Assembly: GCF_005234135.1 (NCBI RefSeq)
Contig: NZ_CP039964.1
Coordinates: 806,001-870,000, forward strand
From: Pseudorhodobacter turbinis
Lineage (GTDB): Bacteria; Pseudomonadota; Alphaproteobacteria; Rhodobacterales; Rhodobacteraceae
Length of the DNA stretch: 64,000 nucleotides
Direction: 5' to 3'
Part shown: in pieces, positions 30,389 through 41,621 of the stretch
Layout of the letters: each line of letters starts with the position of its first letter
Numbering within the stretch: position 1 is the stretch's first letter
Notes under the pieces: model-generated
The model's input: the letters and a program-made list of their open reading frames with translations, nothing else
Told to the model about the DNA's origin: nothing
Database searches by the model: none
Position numbers and translations under genes: made by a program

Positions 30389-31179
30389 CGGATACGCCCA
30401 AAGAAACCGTGATCCGGGTGCGTGGGGTGCGCAACCAATTCGGCAGCCATGTGGTGCATGACGATCTGGATCTGGATGTCTACCGAGGTGAGGTGCTGGG
30501 CGTGGTCGGCGGATCGGGGACCGGCAAATCCGTCTTGCTGCGCACCATCGCGGGCCTGCAAATCCCCAAAGCCGGAGAGATTGACGTGCTGGGCACCAAT
30601 GTCCGCACCGCCTCCGAGGATGACCGCCAAGCGTTGGAGCGTCGCTGGGGGGTGATGTTTCAGGATGGCGCGCTGTTTTCCTCGCTCAACGTGCGCGAAA
30701 ATGTCGAGGTGCCGATGCGCGCCGTCAAAGGGTTGGACCCAGATTTGCGCCGCCAGATGGCCGACCTTAAAATCGCACTTTCCGGCCTGCCCTTCAATGC
30801 AGGCGATAAATTCCCGTCCGAACTGTCGGGCGGGATGCGCAAACGGGCAGGCCTTGCCCGCGCGCTGGCGCTTGACCCGGAAATCTTGTTTCTGGATGAA
30901 CCAACGGCGGGGCTGGACCCCATCGGCGCGTCCGAATTTGATATCCTGATCCGCCAGCTTTCCCAGACCATGGGGTTGACGGTGTTTCTTGTGACCCATG
31001 ACCTTGATACACTGCACGCCACCTGCGACCGTATTGCCGTATTGGCCGAAAAGAAGGTGCTGGTGACCGGCACCATGCGAGAGATGCTGGATGTAGAACA
31101 TCCATGGGTGCATGAATATTTCCACGGCCCCCGCGCCCGCGCGGCAAGTGATGCCATACCTGCAAAGAAAGACCGCTAA
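30385..31179 (+). CDS. mlaF: MlaF family lipid ABC transporter ATP-binding protein
   Basis: The 264-residue ATPase has Walker A GGSGTGKS, signature LSGGMRKRAGLARAL, Walker B ILFLDEPTAGLDP and the switch histidine in VTHD. The ATG overlaps the permease stop by four bases. It energises the MlaE permease of this operon. Confidence 0.94.
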   Translation: MTDTPKETVIRVRGVRNQFGSHVVHDDLDLDVYRGEVLGVVGGSGTGKSVLLRTIAGLQIPKAGEIDVLGTNVRTASEDDRQALERRWGVMFQDGALFSSLNVRENVEVPMRAVKGLDPDLRRQMADLKIALSGLPFNAGDKFPSELSGGMRKRAGLARALALDPEILFLDEPTAGLDPIGASEFDILIRQLSQTMGLTVFLVTHDLDTLHATCDRIAVLAEKKVLVTGTMREMLDVEHPWVHEYFHGPRARAASDAIPAKKDR

Positions 31180-31182
31180 ACC

Positions 31183-32901
31183 ATGGAAACCAGAGCAAAT
31201 TACGTTTTGATCGGCTTGTTCACGATCCTTGGGTTTGTGGGCATGCTTGCTTTTGCCCTTTGGTTCGCGCGGGTAGAGCTTGACCGCCAATTCGCCTATT
31301 ACGATGTAAAGTTCACCTCTGTCTCGGGCTTGGCGCGGGCGTCGGATGTGCGGTTTGCGGGACTGCCGGTTGGTCAGGTGGTGGATGTAAAACTGTCGCC
31401 CGACGGGGACGGCACCATTGTCGCACGGCTGGAGGTGGCGCAAAATACGCCCGTGCGCACCGGCTCGGTTGCCACCATCGAAAGTCAGGGCGTCACCGGA
31501 GTTTCCTATGTCGGGATCAGCGCAGGGGAGCCTGCAGAGCCGCTGCTGCGCGATACATCCGATCTGGACGTCCCGCAAATTGAACCGGGCCGCTCCTTGC
31601 TGCAAAGCCTGTCCGAAGATGCACCCGAGTTGGTCTCTGAGGTTTTGGGTCTGGTCCGCGATATCAGCGGCCTGATCACCGAAGAGAACGTCGGGCGGGT
31701 CGATAATATCCTTGCCAATCTTGAACTGGCCTCGGATGAATTTGCCCAGTCCCTGGATGATTTTTCGATCGTGGCCAGTGCGGTTTCCGGCTTCGCGATC
31801 GAGATTTCAAACTTCAACGTCATGCTCGAAGGGCTAACGTCCAAGGCCGAAAAGCTGTTCGATACCGCTGATACCACGCTGATCTCTATCGCCGAGCTGG
31901 CCGAGGGTTCCAAGACCACCGTTTCAACAGCAGAAAACACGTTGAATGAGACCACCAAAACGATGGCCGCAGCGCAGACCTATATCACCGAGGATCTGAC
32001 CCGTATCACCAAAGAGCTTTCTGACGGCTTGGCCGAAACCCGCGCCCAGATTGCAACCGTGGGCGAGGATGCGCGCGCAATGATGGCCGAATTCAAGCGT
32101 ACCGGCGAAATAGCAACCACCCGCCTGATTGAGGCAGAAGCCACCATCAAAGCCACCGACGAGATGATCGTGCAATTGAACACCACGCTGGAATTGATGG
32201 ATCAGGCCTCTATCAGCTTTGATGATCTGGTGACCAAGGACGGCGCCGAGCTGGTGGCCGAGGCCCGCGCCGCCCTTGCCCCGATTGCCCGCGCCGCCCA
32301 ATCCGATCTGCCCGCAATGGTGGCAGATATCCGCACCGCAACCGCGACCGCCAATCAGGTGATGACCGATGTCGGCACCGCGCTCACCTCGGCCAGTGGC
32401 AAGGTTGACGGGCTGATGGATGATGCCAGTGTCTCGCTTACCGCCGTCACCGACAGCTTTACCCGCGCCAATACCACGCTGGATGCGATCAATTCGGCGC
32501 TGGAGGTTGGCGAACGCACCTTGGTCGCCGCCGAGAAAACCTTTGACGGTGCCGACCGTATTATCAATGAGGATATCGCCACGATCACCGCCGATTTGCG
32601 CCGCACAATCGACGGGCTTGATAAGGCGATTGCAGGGGTCTCGGATGCGATCCCGCAGGTCACATCAGATCTGACAGCCGCCTCTAATGCCGCGCGCGAA
32701 ACCTTTGAGAGGGTCTCCAAGCTGGTTGCCTCCTCAGACACGCCAATCCGTGATTTTACGACGACCGCCCTGCCCCAGTTCACGCGGCTGGCACGCGAAA
32801 CCCGCGAACTGATCAGCAACCTCGACCGGCTGACCAGACAAATCCAGCGTGACCCTACGCGCTTCTTCCTTGGGGGCGATACCCCTGTTTACAAACGCTA
32901 A
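31183..32901 (+). CDS. mlaD: MCE-domain periplasmic lipid-binding protein (MlaD-like, long form)
   Basis: The 572-residue protein has an N-terminal membrane anchor (VLIGLFTILGFVGMLAFALWF), one MCE domain (FTSVSGLARASDVRFAGLPVG) at roughly residues 40-120, and a very long helical tail rich in Thr, Ala, Asp and Glu. Long-tailed MCE proteins are thought to form tunnels or needles across the periplasm, as in the Mycobacterium Mce and LetB/PqiB groups. It begins three bases after mlaF and precedes the lipoprotein gene. Confidence 0.9.
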   Translation: METRANYVLIGLFTILGFVGMLAFALWFARVELDRQFAYYDVKFTSVSGLARASDVRFAGLPVGQVVDVKLSPDGDGTIVARLEVAQNTPVRTGSVATIESQGVTGVSYVGISAGEPAEPLLRDTSDLDVPQIEPGRSLLQSLSEDAPELVSEVLGLVRDISGLITEENVGRVDNILANLELASDEFAQSLDDFSIVASAVSGFAIEISNFNVMLEGLTSKAEKLFDTADTTLISIAELAEGSKTTVSTAENTLNETTKTMAAAQTYITEDLTRITKELSDGLAETRAQIATVGEDARAMMAEFKRTGEIATTRLIEAEATIKATDEMIVQLNTTLELMDQASISFDDLVTKDGAELVAEARAALAPIARAAQSDLPAMVADIRTATATANQVMTDVGTALTSASGKVDGLMDDASVSLTAVTDSFTRANTTLDAINSALEVGERTLVAAEKTFDGADRIINEDIATITADLRRTIDGLDKAIAGVSDAIPQVTSDLTAASNAARETFERVSKLVASSDTPIRDFTTTALPQFTRLARETRELISNLDRLTRQIQRDPTRFFLGGDTPVYKR

Positions 32902-32919
32902 TCTGAAAGAGGCCCGCCC

Positions 32920-33552
32920 ATGACCCTGCGCCCCCTCCTGCTTGCTCTTTGCACCGTGGCCTTGCTGCCGGGATGCTCTGCCATTTCGGTGCTCAGCGGG
33001 GCGGCCACGCCGCTTGACGCCTATGACCTGAACGCCCCCGCCAGCCCGCCCCAAGCCCGCAGCACATCCGCACGCCAAGTTGTGGTGGAGCTGCCAACCG
33101 CCCCCGGCGCCTTGGCAACCGACCGCATTTTGATCCGTCCGCATCCGCTGCAAGCCGCCTATCTGCCCGAGGCCAAATGGACCGAGGAAACCCCGACGAT
33201 GCTGCAAACCCTGATGGTCCGCAGCCTTGAAGATAGCAACGCCTTCCGCTTTGTCGGGCGTCGGCCGCTGGGCGCATCGGGGGATTACGCGCTGCTGTCG
33301 GAGCTGACGGATTTTCAGGCCGAAACCACCGCAGATGGCAAGGCCGCCACGATCCGCCTGCGCCTGACCGCCCGACTGGTGCGCGAGGATGACGCCCGTG
33401 TCCTGTCATCGCGCAGCTTCACCAGCAGCGCGAATGTCGCCTCAACCGAGACGCTCGCCCTTGTTGAGGGGTTCAACACCGCCAATCAGGCAATGCTGTC
33501 AGAGGTGACACAATGGGTGCTGGCAAGTTTGAACATCGGGCTGAAACGCTAG
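32920..33552 (+). CDS. ABC-type transport auxiliary lipoprotein (PqiC/MCE-associated)
   Basis: A 210-residue lipoprotein with a short signal ending in the lipobox LLPGC (Cys acylated). The mature part has SARQVVVELPTAPGALATDRI and WTEETPTMLQTLMVRSLED, typical of the PqiC/DUF330 family. These outer-membrane lipoproteins dock the MCE tunnel protein. It is the last gene of the lipid-transport operon, with 18 bases after mlaD, and converges on proB. Confidence 0.88.
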   Translation: MTLRPLLLALCTVALLPGCSAISVLSGAATPLDAYDLNAPASPPQARSTSARQVVVELPTAPGALATDRILIRPHPLQAAYLPEAKWTEETPTMLQTLMVRSLEDSNAFRFVGRRPLGASGDYALLSELTDFQAETTADGKAATIRLRLTARLVREDDARVLSSRSFTSSANVASTETLALVEGFNTANQAMLSEVTQWVLASLNIGLKR

Positions 33553-33565
33553 CCCGGCTTGCGTT

Positions 33566-35751
<2,186 letters not shown>

Positions 35752-35770
35752 TCAAGTCACAGCGATGCCC

Positions 35771-36310
35771 TCAACCCATCTTGCGCAGATAAGTCCAAGT
35801 CTGTACCCGCGCATTGCGCGCCACGCTAAAGCTTTCAGCATCGCCAAGATAATCAAAACCGCAATTGGTCAGCACCCGCGCCGACCCGGGGTTATCCTGA
35901 AAGACCTGCGCAAAGACCGCCTTATTGCCCAACGGGTTGGTATTCATCAGCGCCTGAACCGCCTCAGAGGCGTAGCCGGTGTTCCAAAACGCCGGAGCGA
36001 CCCAATAGCCGATTTCGGATTGGTCCCGGTCCATCTGCTTTAGCGAAATCACGCCAAATACCTCGGGCAAGCCCTGGATCGTGCCATCCATAACCCAAAC
36101 ACGCTCAGTGGTGTCAGAGGTCATGGCGCGGGCGATAAACGCCTCGGTCGCGCCGGGCGGCAACGGATGCGCAATAGAGCTGGTGTTCGCCGCAACCCGC
36201 ATATCACCGGCATGAAGGGCCAAAAGCCCCGCATCCGACACACGGGCTGGCCGCAGAACGAACCGCGCTGCCGCAATCTCGTCCCTGACTTCAATAGTTT
36301 GCAAGATCAT
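35771..36310 (-). CDS. GNAT family N-acetyltransferase (RimJ/RimL-like)
   Basis: A 179-residue acetyltransferase with RFVLRPARVSDAGLLA at the start, a central EIGYWVAPAFWNTGYASEAVQALM (the acetyl-CoA motif A, in the RimJ/L form) and RVLTNCGFDYLGD. ATG 36310 was chosen for its GGAGGAGGG ribosome site. A GNAT gene between rpmA and obg is a usual Rhodobacteraceae arrangement. The acceptor is not known. Confidence 0.88.
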   Translation of the reverse strand: MILQTIEVRDEIAAARFVLRPARVSDAGLLALHAGDMRVAANTSSIAHPLPPGATEAFIARAMTSDTTERVWVMDGTIQGLPEVFGVISLKQMDRDQSEIGYWVAPAFWNTGYASEAVQALMNTNPLGNKAVFAQVFQDNPGSARVLTNCGFDYLGDAESFSVARNARVQTWTYLRKMG

Positions 36311-36421
36311 CGCGCCCTCCTCCGAAAGCACATCGGGGTCGTTTCCCCGACTTGTTTAGGGAACCCGCGCCAAAATGAAAGGCACGGACCATACAGCTTC
36401 GCATCCCCCTCCAGAAATGCG

Positions 36422-36451
36422 AAGGGGACCGGCCTTGCAGCCGATCCCCTT
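36422..36451 (-). terminator. Terminator-like hairpin after rpmA
   Basis: On the minus strand AAGGGGATCGG and CCGGTCCCCTT pair over 11 bp (one G-U) with an 8-base loop. It lies about 25 bases past the rpmA stop and before the GNAT start, so it may separate the ribosomal-protein pair from the genes downstream. The following T tract is weak (CGCATTTCT). Confidence 0.6.
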
Positions 36452-36476
36452 GTTACATGTCTTTGTAACGGTTGGC

Positions 36477-36746
36477 TTACTCGGCTGCTTCCGCAGCTGG
36501 AAGCACAGAAACAAAGGTGCGGCCCTTGAGGCCTTTCTTGAAGGTGACGTGACCCTCGACCTTGGCAAAGATCGTGTGATCCACGCCCATGCCAACACCC
36601 TCACCCGGGAACATCTTGGTTCCACGTTGACGGATGATGATATTGCCCGGAATAGCCACTTGGCCACCAAACAGTTTCACGCCCAAGCGGCGACCAGCTG
36701 AGTCGCGGCCGTTACGGGATGAACCACCAGCTTTTTTATGTGCCAT
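36477..36746 (-). CDS. rpmA: 50S ribosomal protein bL27
   Basis: bL27 lies at the peptidyl-transferase centre of the 50S subunit. The 89-residue protein has the standard N-terminus [15 protein letters not shown] and [17 protein letters not shown]. It begins six bases after the rplU stop, forming the usual rplU-rpmA pair. Confidence 0.98.
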   Translation of the reverse strand: MAHKKAGGSSRNGRDSAGRRLGVKLFGGQVAIPGNIIIRQRGTKMFPGEGVGMGVDHTIFAKVEGHVTFKKGLKGRTFVSVLPAAEAAE

Positions 36747-36752
36747 GGGGGA

Positions 36753-37235
36753 TTACTCCTCGCTTGAAGCAGCTTTCGCCGCTTTTGGTTTCGCTGTTTT
36801 TGGCTTTGCAGCAGCTTTCGCCTTTGCAGGGGCCTTAGCTGCCGGAGCGGCATCAGCATTATGGGCTGCGCGGCGTGCATCGGCTGTGCCGGTTGCTGCC
36901 TTAACGTCCGACTTGTCAGCGCCGGTTGCCAGAACTTCGGTCACGCGCAGCAAAGTCAGGTGCTGGCGATGGCCTTTGGTCCGCTGGCTAGAGTGCTTAC
37001 GGCGACGCTTTACATAGTGGATGACCTTGGGGCCTTTGATCTGTTCGATCACTTCGGCCTGAACGCCAGCACCCGCTACCAGCGGTGCGCCAACAGTCAG
37101 CTTTTCGCCACCAACCATCAGAATTTCATTGAACTGGATTGTATCACCAGCAACGCAGTCAAGCTTTTCCACACGAAGGATATCCCCCGCCTGAACTTTA
37201 TATTGCTTGCCGCCTGTCTTGAGGACCGCGAACAT
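36753..37235 (-). CDS. rplU: 50S ribosomal protein bL21 with long C-terminal extension
   Basis: Residues 1-103 are bL21 (MFAVLKTGGKQYKVQAGD at the start; KRRRKHSSQRTKGHRQHLT near residue 80). The remainder is a lysine/alanine-rich tail with repeated AKAKAA/KPKTAK runs, bringing the protein to 160 residues against about 103 in E. coli. Such tails are common in alphaproteobacterial bL21. ATG 37235 follows AAGGAAAG. Confidence 0.97.
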   Translation of the reverse strand: MFAVLKTGGKQYKVQAGDILRVEKLDCVAGDTIQFNEILMVGGEKLTVGAPLVAGAGVQAEVIEQIKGPKVIHYVKRRRKHSSQRTKGHRQHLTLLRVTEVLATGADKSDVKAATGTADARRAAHNADAAPAAKAPAKAKAAAKPKTAKPKAAKAASSEE

Positions 37236-37443
37236 GGGTCTTTCCTTTACATTTCTTCGCGTCCTGCGGCCCCGGCTAGATCCGGCGTTCATAGTTACCT
37301 TCGGACGGCGCGCCCTGAACGGGCGTGACAATAATAAACCGGGCCAAATGTCGCCATTTGCCCCCGATGTGCGCTTATCCCGAATGCCTCATCCAAAGTC
37401 AAGCCTTCTCAAGGTGCCTCAGGCGGCATTATCGCGCCAAACC

Positions 37444-38316
37444 CTAAATATCCTCGCCAATCATCCGACTGGCTGCCGCCCGCCCCAAATCATGCGAAAT
37501 AGACGCGAAAACCTGATCGAACGCCCCGAACAATGCCAGATTGAGCTTCCGCCCCGCAGGGCTTTGCGAAAAGGCAAGGTATTTCGCCATATCCGCCTCC
37601 GAGAGCGCGCCATAGGCGAGCACGAGATAAGGGTAAATCCAGCTTTCGGTCTGGGCCCGGATGTCGGGTTCTTGTGACCAGACATCCATCAGCATCTCTT
37701 GCTGGCTCATATCCCGCGCAAAGCCGCCCACCTCGGCCATCCCCATAAAGAAGGCAAGGTTGGAGTTCATTGCACCTGATACATTCATGTCGATCAGCTC
37801 GTTAACATCCGCGAACTGTTGCAAGACGCCAAACCGCGGCGCGGCCTCTGCCATCATCTCGTCAACCTGCGCCGCAGCCGCATCTTCCACCGCCTCATCC
37901 ATCAGCGACGTTCTGGCGTCCACCTCCAACGTCAGGATGCGCTGCCCCAGATCGGTGCCAAAGAAGGCGATGATGGCCGGAATATCTTCTTCGCCCGTCG
38001 CGAACTGCGCCGCAAAGGCAATCTCGAACCGTGTCCGCATTGTCGGCAAATCATAGATCAGCGCGACGCCCTGCTGCCAAGCCGCCCCGCCCTTCCCCGG
38101 AAAAAGGTCTGCCTCCATCTCGCTACCATAGCGCAAACCTTCAAGCCGCATCACATCCAGCACTGCATCGATCTGCAACACATCCATCAGATCGGTCATC
38201 GAGTCGGCAGTCTGCTGCACCGGATGTAAGGGGCCTGCCATGCCCTGCCCTACGGGGGCCACACCAAAGCAGCACGCCACCGCGACACAACAAAGAAAAT
38301 GGGAAGCGCTACGCAT
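37444..38316 (-). CDS. DUF2059 domain-containing exported protein
   Basis: A 290-residue protein with a signal peptide (hydrophobic CCVAVACCFGVAPVG, likely cut near GMAG-PL). The mature protein is helical and acidic. A DUF2059-like stretch (YDLPTMRTRFEIAFAAQF, then IIAFFGTDLGQRI) is visible. Function is unknown. It is upstream of the ribosomal-protein operon on the same strand, about 210 bases from rplU, and is separated from it by intergenic sequence. Confidence 0.75.
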   Translation of the reverse strand: MRSASHFLCCVAVACCFGVAPVGQGMAGPLHPVQQTADSMTDLMDVLQIDAVLDVMRLEGLRYGSEMEADLFPGKGGAAWQQGVALIYDLPTMRTRFEIAFAAQFATGEEDIPAIIAFFGTDLGQRILTLEVDARTSLMDEAVEDAAAAQVDEMMAEAAPRFGVLQQFADVNELIDMNVSGAMNSNLAFFMGMAEVGGFARDMSQQEMLMDVWSQEPDIRAQTESWIYPYLVLAYGALSEADMAKYLAFSQSPAGRKLNLALFGAFDQVFASISHDLGRAAASRMIGEDI

Positions 38317-38622
38317 GGTTTATGTCCGCAAAGTTAGGAGACTTTATACCTAGCGCCTCCGCAATTCATTGCCAACCCGTCCAGCAAACAGCAACCAACA
38401 ATAGGCGTCATCAGGCCTCCGGATTACAAAACCTCGGTGCTCCCCCAATCGAACACATGCGCCGCCATCTTTCAGTGGCCTTGCCCGAACGCAGTAAAAC
38501 CCAAAACTTAGATCGCAAGCCCACCCATCCAAGAAAAATCACATCCGATCGAGTTTACACATAGAAACAGGCTTGCAACCCATCGCATGGCAAGCTAAAT
38601 CCCGCCCGACGATCCCCGCCGC

Positions 38623-38712
38623 GGAGAGGTGCCGGAGTGGTCGAACGGGGCGGTCTCGAAAACCGTTGAGCCTTCACGGGTTCCCAGGGTTCGAATCCCT
38701 GTCTCTCCGCCA
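38623..38712 (+). tRNA. tRNA-Ser (anticodon CGA), CCA encoded
   Basis: The 90-base gene folds as a long-variable-arm tRNA. The acceptor GGAGAGG pairs with TCTCTCC (one G-U), the anticodon loop is CTCGAAA (CGA reads UCG, Ser), the variable arm is long, the T arm is CAGGG-TTCGAAT-CCCTG, the discriminator is G and CCA is encoded. A tyrosine integrase starts 150 bases downstream on the same strand, so the 3' half is a likely attachment site. Confidence 0.95.
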
Positions 38713-38861
38713 CTAAATTCGACTCGTTATTTTTTTATTTCCCATTAAAAACAACACATTATGCCTTGCAGACCCGCAAAGGGAATTGACCGCCTCTTGT
38801 TTTGCTACCCTTTCTGCACCACATTTTGCTACACATGGCGAAATGTTTTGGGGGACTGGGC

Positions 38862-40196
38862 ATGTCGAAACCAATCCTGCGCGGAAAGACCTGGTATTTA
38901 AAGCGGCGCGTTCCCAAACGGTATGCGGTTGTTGAGCCTCGTTCCGAGATTTGGGAGAGCCTCAAGACCGACTCCTATAGTGTTGCCATGCAAAAGTCAG
39001 CCGGTGTCTGGAATGCCTATATCGAGGGCTGGGAAGCCCGCCTTGCCGGGCGCAACGGGGATGCGGCTGAGAGGTTTCGTGCCGCGCAGCAACTGGCAGC
39101 GATGCGCGGGTTTCAGTTTCTTTCGGTCGACAAACTCGAAACCGCCCCTTTGGAGGAGATTCTGGAGCGTGTCGAGTCGGCGCAGCGCGCGGATGGGACA
39201 CCGGATGAGGTAGTCGCCTCTGCTGTTCTGGGCACGGTTGAAGAACCGCGGCTTTTGCTTTCCGGTTTGATAGAGCATGTTGAAACGCTTGCCGAACATG
39301 ACAATCGCTACAAGAACAAAGAACAGATGCGTTTGTGGCGGTCACCTCGTCAACGCGCTGTCAATAATTTGATTTCCGCCATTGGCGGAGACATCGCGGT
39401 CGCATCCGTCGGTTCAGCCGAGGCCCGCAAGCATAAGAAATGGTGGCAAGCCCGTATTGCAAAGGAAGGGCAATCAGCGGACACCGCGAACAAGGACTTC
39501 AACTATATGTCCGGCATGCTGTCGAGGTTTTATGATGATCTCGACCATGAGGATCCGCCGCGCCCCTATGCCGGTGTCTCGATCAAAGACCGGCACGCGC
39601 AACCGTCGCAGAAACGCGAAGTGCCCGTCGCCTGGATCACAGACAAGTGGTTTGCGCCAGGCGCTCTGGATGGCCTGAATGATGAAGCGCGAGACATTCT
39701 GTTGATTTCTGTCGAAACGGGCTGCCGTCAGAACGAGATCTATAACCTGCCCGCCTCGGCGATCCGACTGGACGATCCGATCCCGCATCTCTTGATTGCG
39801 CATGAAGCCTCGGAAGATCCTGACGAGCGGCGCGAAGTCAAAAACCTCTCGTCACATCGGGAGATCCCACTGGTCGGGGTTGCTCTGGCGGCGGCCAAAC
39901 GACACCCGGAGGGTTTTCCACGATACAGAAACGGGAGCAGTTACAGTGCTGCCGTTAACAAATATATGCGCAAGCATGAATTATTGCCACAAGGGGTTAC
40001 AATTGGCGGCACGCGCCACAGCTGGGAAAGCCGCATGAAGCGTGCGGGCTATCAAACGGATGACCGCGGCGAGCTGATGGGACATTCGCTAAAAGGGCGT
40101 CGCGGCCGTGAGACCTATGGTGATGGCATGAGCCTCTCTGATCGCCTGCAGGTCGCGCAGGAGGTAATGCTTACTGTGCCTGATCATCTGAAATGA
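38862..40196 (+). CDS. Tyrosine-type site-specific integrase (DUF6538 N-terminus)
   Basis: A 444-residue phage/island integrase. The N-terminal part (RGKTWYLKRRVPKRY) is the DUF6538 type; the C-terminal catalytic domain shows the Arg in ETGCRQNEIYNL, His/Arg in GGTRHSWESR, a later GHSL histidine and the Tyr in GRETYGDG. It starts 150 bases after the tRNA-Ser, the typical place for an integrase that inserts at the tRNA 3' end. ATG 38862 was chosen over 38802 because it gives the family N-terminus. It marks the left border of the accessory region. Confidence 0.9.
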   Translation: MSKPILRGKTWYLKRRVPKRYAVVEPRSEIWESLKTDSYSVAMQKSAGVWNAYIEGWEARLAGRNGDAAERFRAAQQLAAMRGFQFLSVDKLETAPLEEILERVESAQRADGTPDEVVASAVLGTVEEPRLLLSGLIEHVETLAEHDNRYKNKEQMRLWRSPRQRAVNNLISAIGGDIAVASVGSAEARKHKKWWQARIAKEGQSADTANKDFNYMSGMLSRFYDDLDHEDPPRPYAGVSIKDRHAQPSQKREVPVAWITDKWFAPGALDGLNDEARDILLISVETGCRQNEIYNLPASAIRLDDPIPHLLIAHEASEDPDERREVKNLSSHREIPLVGVALAAAKRHPEGFPRYRNGSSYSAAVNKYMRKHELLPQGVTIGGTRHSWESRMKRAGYQTDDRGELMGHSLKGRRGRETYGDGMSLSDRLQVAQEVMLTVPDHLK

Positions 40197-40238
40197 CTTG
40201 TCGAAACCGGCCTGTTGTTTGCACTTCGAAACAGCGGC

Positions 40239-40511
40239 TTAAACTTGATTTGGAAGATACGTCCGTGCGCGTGCAATGATTTCTTGCTTCGCGGCCTCTG
40301 CCTCCAGCTCTCGTTCCAGGCGCAAGAATATAGGCAGGTAGGCATCATTGCTTTCCAGAAGAATGGCCACGGTTTGAAGGCAGGCCAGGATACGCAGCTG
40401 TGTCGTAGTCGGTGGATCTGGACGAGACGGCGCGAGGCCGGACAACATACCGACAGGCCGCGCTGCTGGCACGCCCTTGTCGTATGCATATCTTGTCCGG
40501 TCCCGTGCCAT
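40239..40511 (-). CDS. Small hypothetical protein (90 residues)
   Basis: The C-terminal half (ILLESNDAYLPIFLRLERELE, ending AKQEIIARARTYLP) looks like a real amphipathic protein rather than an antisense shadow, and similar short proteins with AYLPIF.RLE are familiar from alphaproteobacterial mobile DNA. The N-terminal 30 residues are Pro/Arg-rich and the start is uncertain. No function can be given. It converges on the integrase with 42 bases between the stops. Confidence 0.5.
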   Translation of the reverse strand: MARDRTRYAYDKGVPAARPVGMLSGLAPSRPDPPTTTQLRILACLQTVAILLESNDAYLPIFLRLERELEAEAAKQEIIARARTYLPNQV

Positions 40512-40804
40512 CGGCCGAGGTCTCCTGCCCGTTCCGGCACAGGCCCGGACGGTTTAAATTGATGTGTTTGGGGCCGGGAATTAATCCAGCCGTCTGGCCA
40601 TCAATATAGGGCATAAAGGGTCTTTAGGGCGGTGCTAAAAGGATCGGAGTGCGTCTTTTGTGTGGATAAACAGTGGGTTGAAAAAGAGTATCAAAAACTA
40701 TGACCTGAAAGCGGTGCAAAATAATACCTTTGAAAATTCCAAAACTGAACAATTAGAAAAATCCGCATTTTCTCTTGCTTTCAAAAACCCAAAAAATCAA
40801 AAAA

Positions 40805-40854
40805 CCTTACTCTCCCTTCCTTCAAAAAACCTTACTCTCCCTTCCTTCAAAAAA
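40805..40854. repeat. 25-bp tandem duplication (two copies)
   Basis: The unit CCTTACTCTCCC...TTCAAAAAA (25 bp) occurs at 40805-40829 and, identically, at 40830-40854. Two copies only, so it is a simple duplication and not an array. Confidence 0.9.
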
Positions 40855-40883
40855 CGGAATAACCGCTATCCTGCTGCAAAACG

Positions 40884-40956
40884 GCGTTGTTGCAAAACTC
40901 CGGCCACGAAGGATTCACGATGTGAATCCCCATCGGTCAGAGTTCTGCAACAACGC
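40884..40956. repeat. 73-bp inverted-repeat element (MITE-like or IS end)
   Basis: GCGTTGTTGCAAAACTC (40884-40900) and GAGTTCTGCAACAACGC (40940-40956) are inverted repeats with one mismatch in 17. Between them GATTCAC-GAT-GTGAATC (40912-40928) forms a second perfect hairpin. The GTTGTTGCAAAA end recalls termini of some IS families. It could be a miniature element or a decayed IS end. Confidence 0.65.
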
Positions 40957-41229
40957 AGCGTCAAACGCATAAATCGAAAAATGGGCAGCAGCTGCGCGTA
41001 GCTTTGTTGTGCCTACAAGTTCCCGTTTTAAGTCAAACCCGAGAAGGGTTGAGGTATTGTCAACAATCCGCAAGGGAACCTCCAAAATGGAAAAAGTATT
41101 TGCTGGTCCACCCCCTGCAACGCATGCTTGCATCCGTGAGAGAGTGGCTGGACAAGGACGGTGCCATATCCGACATCCGTGCGGTCGGGTTCACCCGCAT
41201 CCGGGAAGACGAAAGCCTTGTCTTACAGA

Positions 41230-41527
41230 CCTTCTGAACCAGATATTGGACGACGAAGGTGCCACCGGCAAACATGGCCGCAAGCTTGGTCGGCGGATGC
41301 GTCAGATCGTCGACAAAACCGTTGGAGAAGAAGGTTCGGGCCTGTCGTTTCATAGCTTGCGCCACTACGTCCAAGGCGCACTGGAACATTTGCCCGGCGT
41401 AAGTGATAAGATGGTTAGGGACCTCATTGGTCACGAAGGCAAAGACACGCATGAGCGTAACTATAGTAAACCAACGCCGCCAACTATCCTGCGAATGGTG
41501 GTTGAAAAACTGCCGCTGGTGATCTGA
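41230..41527 (+). pseudogene. C-terminal fragment of a tyrosine integrase
   Basis: The frame encodes LNQILDDEG, then LSFHSLRHYVQGALEHLPG and MVRDLIGHEGKDTHERNYSK, which hold the HxLRH, GHE and catalytic Tyr motifs of a tyrosine recombinase catalytic domain. The N-terminal two thirds are absent, and an open reading upstream (about 41.12-41.24 kb) is in another frame. It is a remnant of an integrase other than the one at 38.9 kb. Confidence 0.75.
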
Positions 41528-41604
41528 CCACAACTCCGGCACCGCTCTGGCGTGGTGCAGCCGTAATCGCACTGAGAGGTTTGCTGAAATGGACACAGAT
41601 TCGC

Positions 41605-41621
41605 GCCGAAGCAACTTCGGC
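41605..41621. repeat. Short palindrome upstream of the IS91-type module
   Basis: GCCGAAG-CAA-CTTCGGC is a perfect 7-bp stem about 150 bases before the recombinase gene. IS91-family elements carry small palindromes near their ends; whether this is one cannot be shown here. Confidence 0.4.

Larger units (their letters stand above)
40512..41229. other. Non-coding stretch with small repeats
   Basis: No convincing gene was found here. An open frame at 40660-41001 is low-complexity Lys/Ser/Asn and was rejected. The stretch is AT-rich at 40.65-40.86 kb and holds a 25-bp tandem duplication and a small inverted-repeat element (both listed separately). Confidence 0.6.

Noticed and set aside
29740..31605. 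621-codon open frame on the minus strand across mlaE, mlaF and mlaD
   Set aside because: It has no recognisable domain and lies antisense to three intact ABC-transport genes with clear Walker and MCE motifs.
40805..40854. Possible CRISPR array
   Set aside because: Only two directly adjacent copies, no spacers, and no cas genes in the window.
40660..41001. 113-codon open frame in the AT-rich spacer
   Set aside because: Low-complexity Lys/Ser/Asn composition that runs through a tandem duplication and a double hairpin; no protein features.
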